This document shows, one piece after another, positions 10,723-21,638 of a DNA stretch of 23,364 bases. The position numbers were made by a program, and so were the translations under genes. Numbering within the stretch: the first letter of the stretch is position 1; every line of letters starts with the position of its first letter. Under the pieces are notes generated by a model. It was given only the letters and a program-made list of their open reading frames with translations. It was not told the DNA's origin and ran no database searches. Origin of the DNA: Conoideocrella luteorostrata (Eukaryota; Ascomycota; Sordariomycetes; Hypocreales; Clavicipitaceae); the NCBI GenBank assembly GCA_032433595.1, contig JASWJB010000482.1:1-23364 (forward strand), in the 5' to 3' direction.

Positions 10723-13373
10723 CAAAGCATGCAAGCCGCCAACGCAGCTTACTCTCTTATCTTCCCCTCACAAAGCAACAACAGCACAGCCGGGAAGAAA
10801 AGTGAAACAAAAAAAAAAAAAAGAAAAAGAAGGGGGGGGGGGGGGGGGAGGGGACGTCTCTCAATACGTTCTATCTTCAAAACAAACAAAATAAGTTTTT
10901 TGGCTTGGACCGAATCATTGGCACAGGCGAGAAGGGAGGAAAAGCGACGCAGAGATAAAAGAAAGCACAACTAGATGGTTGGATTTTAGATATTAACCCC
11001 GGGACTTGATGGGGATTGATGAATCGTAGCGGTGTACTCCGTACCGTCGTACGTCAACAAGTAGCCGGCCGCTCCATCCAGACCTGACCCAGCCTGACTC
11101 TGTAAGCAAACCAATGGTGATTTGTTCCTCTGCCAAGAGGGCAGACCGGTGGACGAGGGCACACAGGTGCACCAAAGGTCTGTGCAGCAAACCAGGCTGT
11201 CTGGCGATGAATGGAAGCTGTAGCAGAAAGCGAGGATCCGGGGGGCGATGAGGAGGACGAGGAGGACGAGGAGGACCAAGAGGGCGAGAGATGGAGAGAG
11301 ACGGAAGAATGGGGTCACGATGTTGCGGTTTGGGATGGTGGGAAGACACGGATGTTTATTTCGGCGCGGCAGACGGGCATCTAACGACCTGGGTAGCTTT
11401 CAGATGCGTGCATGCACGCTCAAGGACTTGGCGTGTGTTCTTGCTGTATCAGGACCTACTTATGGAGTCGGTGCGTTGCAGATTTGTAGCGCGGATTGCA
11501 GACGGATTGCAGATGACATGATGGGAGCAACGTTCCGAGTATTGCATTGCATTGCATTGCACGCCGTAATCCGCATTGCCTGAGTAACTAGTTAACTACT
11601 TGACTACCCAACTAACTAGTCAGTAGCTAAGTCTTGTAGAGTACTCCGTACTCACGTAGCATTGCAAATAGCGCCCGCCACCAACGGTCCTGTCACCGAG
11701 TCAGATCATCCAAGCCTTGCCACTTACTTACCTTACCGCCTCGTCCATAGCCTCCCCATCGTGTTCGAGCATGAATCCCAATTTCCCGCCTCAACACAGA
11801 CAGGTACTGCAGAGTGCACGTCGAGCACCGGCTTGAAAATTTCTCATCGTTGTACACCGCACACATTGTGCATCCTTGACCATCCCATTGGCCCGTTGCC
11901 AAATTTTTGTTTTGCTTTTTTGTTTTCTCCTCACCTTGCACTCCTCGTCACAGCCTTCATGCAGAGTCCATCACCTTGCATCCATGTCGTGTGCCAACCC
12001 CCACCTCTTCAGCCCGGCATAGCTCATCGACTCCGAAGTAGTCGCTACTTTGTCAGTTCCATGCCCTTCCGTACCGCAATATGGCATGCAAAGAGTATAC
12101 AAACCTCGCTGTATATTGACAGCAAGCCCAAATCCATAAAATTTACACACAAGGGCTGTAAGTTCTCCCCGTCGCGCAGAGCAAAATGTAAACGAAAAGT
12201 TGTCATTCATGTTCAGTCTGGATATATGGCCACCGACCTCGTCCGGCGGAACTCGCACGTCACAAGTTCCAAAGCTATCTTTTTTCCCAATATGGTCCAT
12301 CTAATTGGCAACCCACCCACCGGTACGGGCCCGGGAGGATGAGGTCATGCCCAACTACTATCAATCATGCCCAGCTCAACTCGGTTAAGCAAAGGGGAAG
12401 AAGCAAGCTCCTTTGGGCTCCCACAATTCCTTTTCAGGTGCGCTCCCCACAGCGCAGGGAATATTCCAGCTATCATTCATTGGGTTGATTATAGTACAAG
12501 GTACGGGGTAACTGGTTATGCTTTGCAAGATGCCCCAATCGATGATCTTGGGTAAATCTCAAGTCCCAAAACCCACAGCCTTGAAGCAGCCTAATTGGGC
12601 TGCGAGAAACCAACGCAGCCCGAACCTGACATCATTTGCAGGCTTTGGGTCGCGAATTGGGAGCCGTTTAGGCGATCGTGTTTTGCATTTCGCGGCTCCA
12701 TATCGTCCTTCATGGCCATTACGCTCCATGCAAAGCATCTGGTTGCGTTGTTAATGTACCCTTGGGCAGCTAATAGTTGGCGTTTGAAGAGGTAGACCGC
12801 TGGGGGCGGCTGGTTCAGCTGAAGCTGATCTTGAGGTGTTGCGTTGGAAGAACCGTTGCTCTTACCTTTTCTCAGGACACGAGGTCTTGAGCTAGAATCA
12901 TGCTGCGCGACTAACAGGGCTTTTTAATTTGTTTACTCCGTAAACCACACAGAATCTTGATCTTGAAATGACCTTGATGGCACTCAAGTGTTGGGTCCTC
13001 GCGCTAACAACCAACTCTCGCGCTCCGATTCCGCTATCCTGAGCCCACGAGGGGGAGTGGCTTCACGCTCCTCAGCCGATCCAACAACAAGGTGTGTAAC
13101 GCAGTCAGGATACAGACCACTGACCCAACTCATGGTTGTTATTCTAGTGGTGATGGCATCATGAATTGATACCTCACAAAAATCTTTAAACGTCATCAAT
13201 CGCTAAGTTTGTTATTGTCAAGAGGATAATTTTTTTGTTTCAAACACGACCGCTGTTTTCTCCCTTCAAACCTCAAGTATTAGCTTCGAATCATGCTACC
13301 AATGTAAATTCCTTTCCTAGAAACTTTCATATCCAAGATCGCTTTGCCATGCTGAGATTTCATACTACCTCGG
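10723..13373. other. 2.65-kb gene-free stretch upstream of the SprT-like gene
   Basis: The SprT-like promoter and the F-box gene 3' UTR must lie here. Visible elements are the homopurine tract, the palindrome GTACTCCGTAC at 11034-11044 and 11641-11651, TTACTCCGTAA at 12933-12943, a GAGGAGGAC repeat around 11250-11280 and four tandem ATTGC units at 11541-11560. A long frame at 11662-12342 is open for about 226 codons but lacks an early ATG and resembles no family I know. I saw no tRNA or rRNA. Confidence 0.55.
10808..10853. repeat. Homopurine A-then-G tract with a run of 17 G
   Basis: An A-rich stretch is followed by AAGAAAAAGAA and then 17 consecutive G (10832-10848), A, and GGGG. It lies 90-130 bases upstream of the SprT-like start. 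On the coding strand of that gene it is a polypyrimidine tract, as is often found near fungal transcription starts. Confidence 0.9.
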
Positions 13374-15324
13374 TCATATTGTCCTACCAGCCAAACTCCC
13401 GATGAAGTTGAGCTCATTTGTCTGCTGTGACAGAGCTCGTTGCATTCTGAGAGAATATTCATGCCGCTTCTTTTCGACTTCGACATTGAGCTTTGGGTCC
13501 TGAACCTCAAAGGTTTTGCTGTCAAAGTGCGGCGAAGTCGAGAAGCTCACCATCCCCAGCTTTTCTCCTGTCCACAGTAGGATGTTATCATCGTTTTGTC
13601 TATTGCCCCCTCGTGTCGACTCCGTAGATAAAATTTTACGCGCCATGTCATCAGACGTCGGCGGCCCAATTTTGATCCGTCTACATTCCGTGCACCCATC
13701 GCGTTCGAACCACTTGAGAAATCCAGATCCATCAGAGAATGCAATCTTGGTGCCGTGATTTGTGACCGAGAGGATCGTAGACGGCGCTGCTGTGTATCTG
13801 TTTTGCATGGCTGAGGTTTGTAGCGTTGGCTCGTCGTCCGTTGCTGAGGCTGAGCCAAGACCATATATCTCAAGAGAACCCTTGGAGTTGTACGCACCAC
13901 CCGCGATTAAAGTTCTGCCTTGCCCCTCGTTCCTACTTTGAGCAATGCGCTCTGGCGACAGACCTGCTTGGCGTCGTATCTCACTTTCGACGCTGGAGAA
14001 GGGATAAGGTAGCGCCGCCAAGCTTTTAATACGGGCTCCTGACCAGATAGATCCTGCAACGGTGGGAAATTTCCGGCGGTCATAATGCAAAATGTTGGTG
14101 AACCGGCCAGAAACATAAATATCATTCGAAACCAGGTCATGAGATCCAGGCTGGGGAAGATGAAGTATGCTTATAGGCGTAGGCTGTGATAAGGGGGCAT
14201 ACGGAGGAAGCGGCTTGGGGTCAAATAATGCTCTGACAACATCGTTATTCAAAGCGGGCTCGTCTAGCCTTTCAACCACATCGTGCCGTCCCGTTGCTCG
14301 CGTCCGAAAGTCATGCAAGTATATTGCCAGCGATGTGCCGACTGTCAAAGGAACGCCATCGTGTACATCCGATAAAGAAGTGATGGACCATTCAAACGAC
14401 TCTCGGCGAACAACCTCTAGACGATGGAGATCTACTTCGATTAGATCTGGGTAAGACTTCGTCAGCGACCGCCTTGACATGCATGCCGGTGGTTCGACGC
14501 AACAGAAAACTTACGGCTTTGGACGGCAAAGAAAGCTCGGTGGCCGTTGTTGCTAACACTGACGCATTCTGTCACTCCCGTGTCAATCCTCTTTGACCTC
14601 TGGCTGTTCTGGCTGCCTGGACCGTCGACGAAGAGGATGTCCGGCTTGCTCCGAGAAACTATGCCACCTTGTCGGCCCCTTGTTCCCTTGACATCCCATA
14701 AGCAGACTGATCCGTCATCCAGTGGGGAAACTGCCAGCATTGTTCCACGACCGTCATTTCCATCGTATGGGCTGTAGAGCGCCATACCCCGAGCTTCAAT
14801 TACTGCCTCATGGCTACGGCCACGCATACGAGGACATTCCAGCCAATTCACAGAAGTGCTGGCATGTCGCTGAATATACTCGTCGTACCATGATACTTGT
14901 TCGCCAGGGAACGCGGGATCCCAATTCGCCTCATCCTGTTGCTCACGCTGCCGAACGCTTGAGTGAGAAGAACTTCTGGACTTATTACATGATTGCACGA
15001 GTTCATCGCCGGCGCGATTTGCATTTTCGGCGGGGCCGAACGTGCTTTTACGGTGAGATTTGAGGCATTGGTACCATGAGGACTTGCCAAAGCAGATGCG
15101 CTTCCACAACACGTCGTCGAGACAGAGTTTTCGAAGACTCTGCGAGACGAGCTGCAACGTCTTGATGTGACAGGGCTCCAGGTCTGCGTGGTGCAAGTCA
15201 GCTCGATCCCCCGATTAGCTAGCTCCGTTGTAGTGCAATGGATGGCAAACTTACGGTTGAGGACTTTAAGCTGAATCTCACGTGGGAGCTGGTCCAATTG
15301 TGTCTTTTTCTCCAACGAGGCCAT
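13374..15324 (-). CDS. F-box protein with a WD40-like C-terminal part
   Basis: The three exons are 15324-15255, 15183-14515 and 14446-13374, encoding 603 residues; the introns are 71 and 68 bases, both in phase 1 with GTAAGT donors and CGCAG/CCCAG acceptors. Intron 1 splits the F-box: LDQLPREIQLKVLN joins HLEPCHIKTLQLVSQSLRKL and then the WKRICF pattern, covering about residues 10-60. F-box proteins bind Skp1 and bring targets to SCF ubiquitin ligases. The rest has beta-strand-rich repeats, such as GTMLAVSPLDDGSVCLWDVK and a WSGARIKSLAALPYPF stretch, which suggest a divergent beta-propeller for substrate binding. The C-terminal ~60 residues look helical (VEVEKKRHEYSLRMQRALSQ). The target is unknown. 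An upstream ATG 7 bases before the start overlaps it in another frame (separate entry). It is divergent from the Ser-rich gene across 2 kb. Confidence 0.85.
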
Positions 15325-15331
15325 GGCTCAT
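15278..15331 (-). promoter_or_regulatory. Upstream ORF overlapping the F-box start codon
   Basis: An ATG at 15331 opens a 17-codon frame (MSHGLVGEKDTIGPAPT) that ends with TGA inside exon 1 of the F-box gene. It begins 7 bases before the main ATG and is out of frame with it, so ribosomes starting there would bypass the F-box protein. It is only relevant if the transcript begins upstream of 15331. Confidence 0.5.
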
Positions 15332-15479
15332 GGCGACAACAGCAAGAGAGAGAAGCTTGGAAGAATGGGAAAATGGAAAATAAAAGCGTGGACGAATAAG
15401 TAAAACGAAAGCAGGACAGAAGAACGACGGACAAAATGTGTATTGGTACAGAGGAACAGATGTTGGGCCGCCAAATGTA

Positions 15480-15532
15480 TGGGTGGATGGATGGGCGGAT
15501 GGATGGGTGGATAGATGGGTGAACGAGTGGAT
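15480..15532. repeat. GGAT-type tetranucleotide microsatellite
   Basis: An imperfect (GGAT/GGGT)n run of about 50 bases lies 150-210 bases upstream of the F-box start, in its probable promoter or 5' UTR. Confidence 0.85.
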
Positions 15533-15687
15533 AACCGGGACGAGAGTTAGATTCAGGCTACGCCGGAGGCACAACACGAAAAGAAAGCGAAGGAAGCTCG
15601 GCTCTCATTGGTGATGCCGCTGTAGGAGATCAAAGGCTGGCGTTGGGACGGATAAGCTGCTTTGACGAATAAGATAGACTCGACTCT

Positions 15688-15705
15688 CTACGGAGTACTC
15701 CGTAG
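15688..15705. promoter_or_regulatory. 18-base palindrome CTACGGAGTACTCCGTAG
   Basis: This is a perfect palindrome containing CGG-N6-CCG, the spacing of inverted triplets recognised by some Zn(II)2Cys6 fungal regulators such as yeast Ppr1. It lies about 365 bases upstream of the F-box start. Shorter versions occur elsewhere in the non-coding parts of the window. Binding by a regulator is inference. Confidence 0.5.
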
Positions 15706-17658
15706 TTGTTGACTCTTCTCTCTCTCTTGAGAATCATCAGGCTCCTGCCCTGTCCCTGCTCGGGCGGCGGCTTCTGCCACTTCAGTTCAAGCCGGTCCTC
15801 TTGGATCTTTGTGGCTGTTGGCTGGCTGGACCCTTGAGGCAAGATGTGGTAGACTTGCTCATGGACGACGCGAAGACGAATGGACCGCGGTCCCTTGGGG
15901 TTTCAATTATCAGGACTTCAACTGGAGGGGCACCCACACTTCAAAACGGACCCAACTGCTTCGTAGCTAGGTCTCGAATAGAAACGTGGACATGGTGATG
16001 TGAGTCGTCGGGTCGGGATGATCTGGAGGGGAAGGCGGGCCGGACAGGGGACGGGTTAGACGGGAACATTCGACGAGGACTAGCTAGTGCTGAGCCGTGG
16101 CGGCCGTGTCGCAGTCCGTGGTCTGAGACAGACAGCGTCGACGAGTGCGTGCGCGCATGCAGGCTGTACACAATACCTGCGCGCGTTTATGACAATAAGT
16201 CTCGAGAACCCTGAGCTTGGTTTCGGACATCACCGTTCTCGATGCGCTGAGGGATAACAACAGTACAGAGTAGTGCGGTGACAGCTGCCTAGCGATAGCG
16301 AGAACAGCCACGAAAAATAAATGAAAAGAAAATATCTCGTTAACTACATTTGTGTTTCCGTAGTTTAATTTTCCGAATGTACGCCACTGCCACTGGCTAC
16401 CTGCTGCAAGCTCAACATGTTGGCACATCCTAATCCACAAAATAAACCACAATAAGCCGCAACATCACCTGTTTTCTGGCTGATTTCCAATCTGTTTCAT
16501 TACTGTACTCATGTATTGCTACTGGAGCGGATCCAGGCAAGTGTTACAGAACTCGGTGGACCAGTGGCGGCCGCTAATCACATCGCACTCCATTGCCTGG
16601 GCACTTGGGAAACCTTGGAACAACTGCGCGGAGTACGTTCATGCAAAACAGCACAGCACAAACCCTGGCTACAGCTGCTGTCCAACGCGAGGGAGGAGTC
16701 AATACCATGTTTCAAGTGTCACACTGGAGACGGGCAGCTCGCCACTGTAATTAAAGAGCCTAGAATTGGTGTGAAAGGGCGTCACCGAATCTTGCGCCCG
16801 GTAACGACAACATGATCCCTTCGATGAAATCGGGTGGGCACGTCAACTGTCGATCGATCAATCGTGCCAAAGATGCTCCAGGCTGCAAGCACAGCTTCGC
16901 TCTTCACGGGCACGCCAATGGGGGGTGGGGAAAGCCCCGCGAGGAAAATAAACAAACTCGTTTGAATTCACTCGTCTCCGGGTGCAGTGAATCCCTCACA
17001 CGTACCCAAGCATCTTTGACTACAGAGTAAAGATGATCCTCCGGTGTTTGTCAAGTGGCTTACAGAACGTTCGTTTTAATGAGGCTGGCGTGGCGGGAAC
17101 GCCTCGCAGCTTAGGACCACTTACGGACGTCGGGGCGAACCATCTCACCTGAATTATTCTTTTTTACACGTCCTGCAGCAACTCCATCCAAACCACCACG
17201 CGATGTATCATGTCCATATTCTCGCCGCATCCAATGTATTATGTGTCTTGCTCGCGCGTCTCGTTCTTGTGTGACTGTGAATCAATCATGCCCTTCAATC
17301 CTTCGCCCCTCCAACGCACTCAGCGCAGAAATCCGCCTTCACATCTTCAGCAAAATATCACGGTAGTATGAGCTTCTGTGGCAGCAGACAACAATGTCTG
17401 TGATATCCAATCTTCTAGATTTCTGAATCCTTATCACGTTGTGCTCGCCGTCATCAACCTGCTGAGTGGAATAATTACCAGCTCTCGACCGCTGCAATCG
17501 CGACTCAAACTCACTCTACACTCGCCAATCATTTACATCCGGAAACACAGACTTCAGGAGGCATCGCCAATTCCAGATTGTACAGAACTAAGTTCTATAC
17601 AGCATGCGGCCTGATTCTGATGATGCACGTAATACTTCGCTCCTCCTGACTTGGATCA

Positions 17659-20170
17659 ATGCTAACTCTCGGTACACAGTCTGCTCAATGGAGTGACCTT
17701 ACTGATATTATTAGAAAGCCCGCACCTGAACACGCCACGCGGCGGAACAAACTACAGGGCAACCCATTCTCTGACCCCGTTCATGAGAATGAAGAAGTTA
17801 TCCAGCTTCAAGACTTTGGGTGCTGGGGCTCCTCTTTATCCCCACCCACAGAAGGTTTCGTTTCCGAGCATCCCTCCTGGGAACCATGCCACAAGAAACG
17901 CAACCTTGTGTCACGTTATCTGAAGCCTTCTGTTCATGACGAGGACGAGGACGATGCTACTCGTTCAAATGGAGAGGTAGTCGATACAGACCGAGACATG
18001 CTATCTACGCCAAAGGCAAGAGGACAAAGATTCAATGAGATATCACAAACAGCTACTCAGAAACATGACACCCTGTACTCGCAGCGAAGAATTACAGATG
18101 TGCCATGGCCTTCTTACGCCTTGCCCACGCCTCAATCTGCCACGACGGGTGCTCTGCGAGTGGGAGACTCCTCCTGCCCACGTGCATCAAGCGTTTACGA
18201 AGATGAATTTGACGATCATGACAGTTGCCAGCATGCGAACACTCAAGATGTTCGCCGAAACGCAAGTAAGCGGCGGCCAGCTACACTAGGCTTTGATAGA
18301 AATGCCCGCGGACACCTCGTGACCAGTTACTCCAAGTCGTCCAGCCACGCCAGCGCAGACCTCTTCAGATTCGACGGTGACGGCTACTCGCCCTTCCTGA
18401 AGCCAACAGCGGAGAGGGAAGTCAGCAAGGCCCTCTATTGTCACGATAGCACTGTTGGGGCCTCCCCAAGCGCAAAAGCGTTTGAAGTGAAAGCGTCAGC
18501 ACACACACCTCTCACCAAAGCAACGGCGCGCTTCCAAACCGGCTCGTTTTATGACCACGCCGCCATTCAATCGACTTAGAAAGTTGATGATGCGATCAAG
18601 GTCCCCGTTCTTAAACCTGCTGACCTTAGTCCTACTACGGAGCAGCACCCGCTCTCAGAGCTAGATACCCTGGTGAAGCGCTCTTCTGCGAAGCAGGACA
18701 ATGATGGAGACTGGCAGACAGTTACTACTGAGCAGGCCGCTCCGCGTGCCCTGGAACTTACCCTCCGACTTGAGCGAGATGTCGGAAGCAGTCTTGCAGA
18801 CGTGTCAGATGTGACTGAGTACGAATCGTTCGACCAATTCGTTGGTGCCAACACGGAACTCGGACAGCGAGGCAACCTACGTCATTTTACCCATCATGGG
18901 AGCAATGCACGATACTCTACGAAGAGCAGTGCACCTTGGTCCATGTCCCCCGGGTCCATTCGGCAAAGCTTCCAGAAGCACCACCGACGACAAGCTCGCG
19001 CTGCCGCCGCAATTCGACGTCTCAGCAGCCATCTATCTCCAGACGCCAAGCCCAAGCTCTCAAATCTGACTGAAGTACGCAGGCCTATCCTGAGCTATTC
19101 AAGTCTCGACTCAGATCCAGACCGGGACGGCTTTGGCACGGCGGCCCCCTCGCCAACTTGCACGCCGTTTTCCGTCGAGCCACGGCCAAACCGAGCAGAC
19201 CACTGGCCGGTTTCTACACATAGACTCGACTCGCAGGAGATTCTGGGCCATGGAAGCCTCCGTGATGAGAATAGGTGCAAGTCCAGAGACTTTGCCGCTC
19301 ACCAGAGCACGTTGACCGAGACGAGTCTTCCGCGATTCCCATTCCCGCTCATCAGTCTCCCAGAAGCGGCCGCCCTCCAATGTAGGCGTAGAGAAAGAGG
19401 CGAAGAGGATCATACGGATCCCGGACCCATGTTTGCAGCTAAAGCACGATCGTGCACAATTAGTACCATCTCAACAAACGGACCTAAAACACCGGGCACG
19501 CCTTTAGCAGACTTGTCAGATATGCTGGCCAAGCCGAAGCAGGTGCATCATCGACGTGAACCGACGCAAACACTTCGTAAGAGTCTCTTTCTGTTCTTTT
19601 GCATTTATTAGATCTTTTCCGCCACTAACATGCAAATGAATAGCACTCGAACCCACGCCGGGCCAACTGCGGTCGTCGGGAATCCTCTATCACGATGACC
19701 GCAACAGCTCATTTTTCCACAGCTCCATCCCCAACAGCGCATCATTGATAAGCGCACGCTTCTTCCGCCTCAGCGGCTTCTCAGCACGTACCCGGGAGCG
19801 TCGGGCCAACAGGGCCGCCTCCGCGCAGCAGCGCTGCAACGACCTTGGCCTCTTCACACCGTCCCAAACAGACCTCATTCGGTCCGCGCGAGAAGATATT
19901 CTTTTCCGTCGACGTCATAACCTCGACGAGGATAAGCCACAACGTCTTATTTTCCTCACCATCATGGTTCTGACGATATTCTTCCCGCTAATCGGAGTGC
20001 TGGCACTGTATGGGAAATTTGACGGTACAATTTCGTGGTATGCAAGAGGTGAGAAGGCGTGTTTGACAACAGAGCAGAGGGGCAAGTTGAAGCAGCAGAT
20101 TATTGCAGAGACGATTGTGTATCCGGCGCTGATCATCTCGCTGTCCGTCTATTATTCTATTCACAAGTAA
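17659..20170 (+). CDS. Ser-rich, mostly disordered protein with two C-terminal membrane helices; in-frame TAG at 18577
   Basis: The frame runs 17659-19576 and, after a 67-base intron (GTAAGA at 19577, CACTAAC branch, ATAG at 19643), continues 19644-20170. It is interrupted once by TAG at 18577-18579, yet the same frame continues beyond it for about 1 kb with the same composition, so both halves belong to one gene. The stop could be removed by an intron: 18487-18579 (GTGAAA...ACTTAG, 93 bases) or 18546-18629 (GTTTTA...TGCTGAC...CTTAG, 84 bases), or it is a true nonsense change. The N-terminal 600+ residues are Ser/Arg/Asp-rich without a known domain. The end has two hydrophobic segments (RLIFLTIMVLTIFFPLIGVL and TIVYPALIISLSVYY) separated by about 40 residues, so the bulk is probably cytosolic and anchored by its C terminus. 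The start is uncertain: the ATG at 17659 overlaps a perfect TGCTAAC branch site followed by a TACACAG acceptor at 17679. A candidate first exon is 17288-17362 (starting MPFNPSPLQRTQRRNP), joining in phase 0. I do not know its function. Confidence 0.7.
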
Positions 20171-21638
20171 AGGAATGAAGTGAGATGGGAAACGTTAGAT
20201 GAGGGTGGCTGAAAATGGGGTGGTGGGATTCAAATGTTTCGGAATGTAGACGGTCGTGATAAGGGCATGTGTGAGATCTTTGCTGTATCTGGCTTGTTGG
20301 TATATCAAGGGTCCACAACGGATAGTACCATTTCATTTCTATCACAACCACACTGACTGATTTATGATTTGTGTTCATTTTATCGGTGGCAAAGTTCCCT
20401 ATGTCAGCTGTCGGAAGCTCGTAGCCTCGGACACAGCAGTGGCTCCCTTACATCGAATACGCCAACCAAACTTCTTTCGTTCTCTGGTACAGGGTTCTCA
20501 GTGGCGCATTGACGTCGGTCTCGTATCAGAGTATGTATCTCGCAGTTCTTAGGCATTTAGATGCTCTTTAATGTAGAGGTAAATGCTTGGTAGTTTGACC
20601 GAGGTTACATTTATTCAGATTCTAGCAAGGTTTGCGGCCTGGGGGTTAGTGAACGTATAATACATTATATATTCTCTGGTGAGTTCTGCTATTGCGTAAG
20701 TAGAGCCGCAAGGCAAGACTAAACTCGGTCATTTCTCACCCCATCGTAGTCCATACTCCAACTGCGATACTATTGTACATTGGTTCTGGCTCAAGGGTCG
20801 TCAACCCTGGTTGGTCAGTATTATTGCGCTCTTTCCTGTGGAGGTGTGCAATATGACAAAGAGCATACCGGGTGCCGGATGCTCCGCACTCAACAAGACA
20901 TTGACTGATGCTCTCAGGGCTCACGAGAAATAAGAATGAAATGCCAAAAATACTTGATCCTCACCATGGATTGCAGTAGTGGGATTGAGATGCGAGATGA
21001 TGGGTGGAGAGTATGGGCTGTACTCAGCCACGCGGCAATGGATTGAAACGCAGGACAATACTCTGCACACTTGGCTGCTTGGATTCACGCACTGTACGGA
21101 GTCCTCTGTACCGCCATGAAGGAATACATTCTAAAAAGGCGAGACTGAATTTTCATAGCTCACAGCTTACACCAAGCAAGGCTGAATGCCAGTGAAACTA
21201 GCTTAGGCAGGGAACCGAGATAAGATAATATCGGATCACATTGCCGGAGAATCCACCATATCACTAATAAGAGCATGGCACGAGGCAAGCTTGGGGACGG
21301 CTGAGCGCGATGCCCTGATTGCCGCATATCATTCAACAGTAAACCGGCTAAGTTCCAAGAATCGACTCCGCCCATCGATGAAAGGCGGTACATGGAATGT
21401 GTTAATTTGTGACCTTTTATGCCATTTATCACATAAGACTTACATGTCAGCAGTCTGCATTAACGGCAGCAGGGCCACGGAATTCTGGTTCATTGCATGT
21501 ATGACTATCTAGTCCGTACCCTGTCTCAAAATTCACCCCTTGTGGCCTACTAACAATAACCAACAAGCACCTTGTTCTAGCACATATCACGATGGTGAAG
21601 CAGAGCTATGAAGTGATAGCCTGATTCATTCCAGGGTT
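20171..21638. other. Convergent intergenic region, nothing recognised
   Basis: About 1.47 kb between two 3' ends. It is AT-richer than the left part of the window and carries only short chance-like ORFs and one imperfect copy of the CGGAGT motif (21094-21104). I see no gene, RNA or transposon ends. Confidence 0.55.

Larger units (their letters stand above)
15325..17287. promoter_or_regulatory. Divergent promoter region between the F-box and Ser-rich genes
   Basis: About 2 kb without a convincing gene. It contains the GGAT microsatellite, the 18-base palindrome and a half motif CGGAGTAC at 16629-16636. Short ORFs in this stretch show no recognisable domain. Confidence 0.55.

Noticed and set aside
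10749..10970. A possible first exon for the SprT-like gene on the minus strand
   Set aside because: It would translate the homopolymer tracts into Pro, Leu and Phe runs, which is implausible; the ATG at 10722 is preferred although a short upstream intron cannot be excluded.
10986..11318. A minus-strand frame resembling a small Cys-containing secreted protein (110 codons with a Leu/Val-rich start)
   Set aside because: The apparent start is GTG with no in-frame ATG nearby, and the hydrophobic 'signal' is produced by a GAGGAGGAC repeat read in reverse.
11541..11560. Four tandem ATTGC units as part of a functional array or CRISPR-like repeat
   Set aside because: The units are contiguous with no spacers in a eukaryotic intergenic region; this is simple slippage.
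18577..18579. Programmed stop-codon readthrough at TAG AAA
   Set aside because: The context does not match known readthrough signals (for example TGA CTA or TAG CAATTA), and two intron models explain the frame as well.
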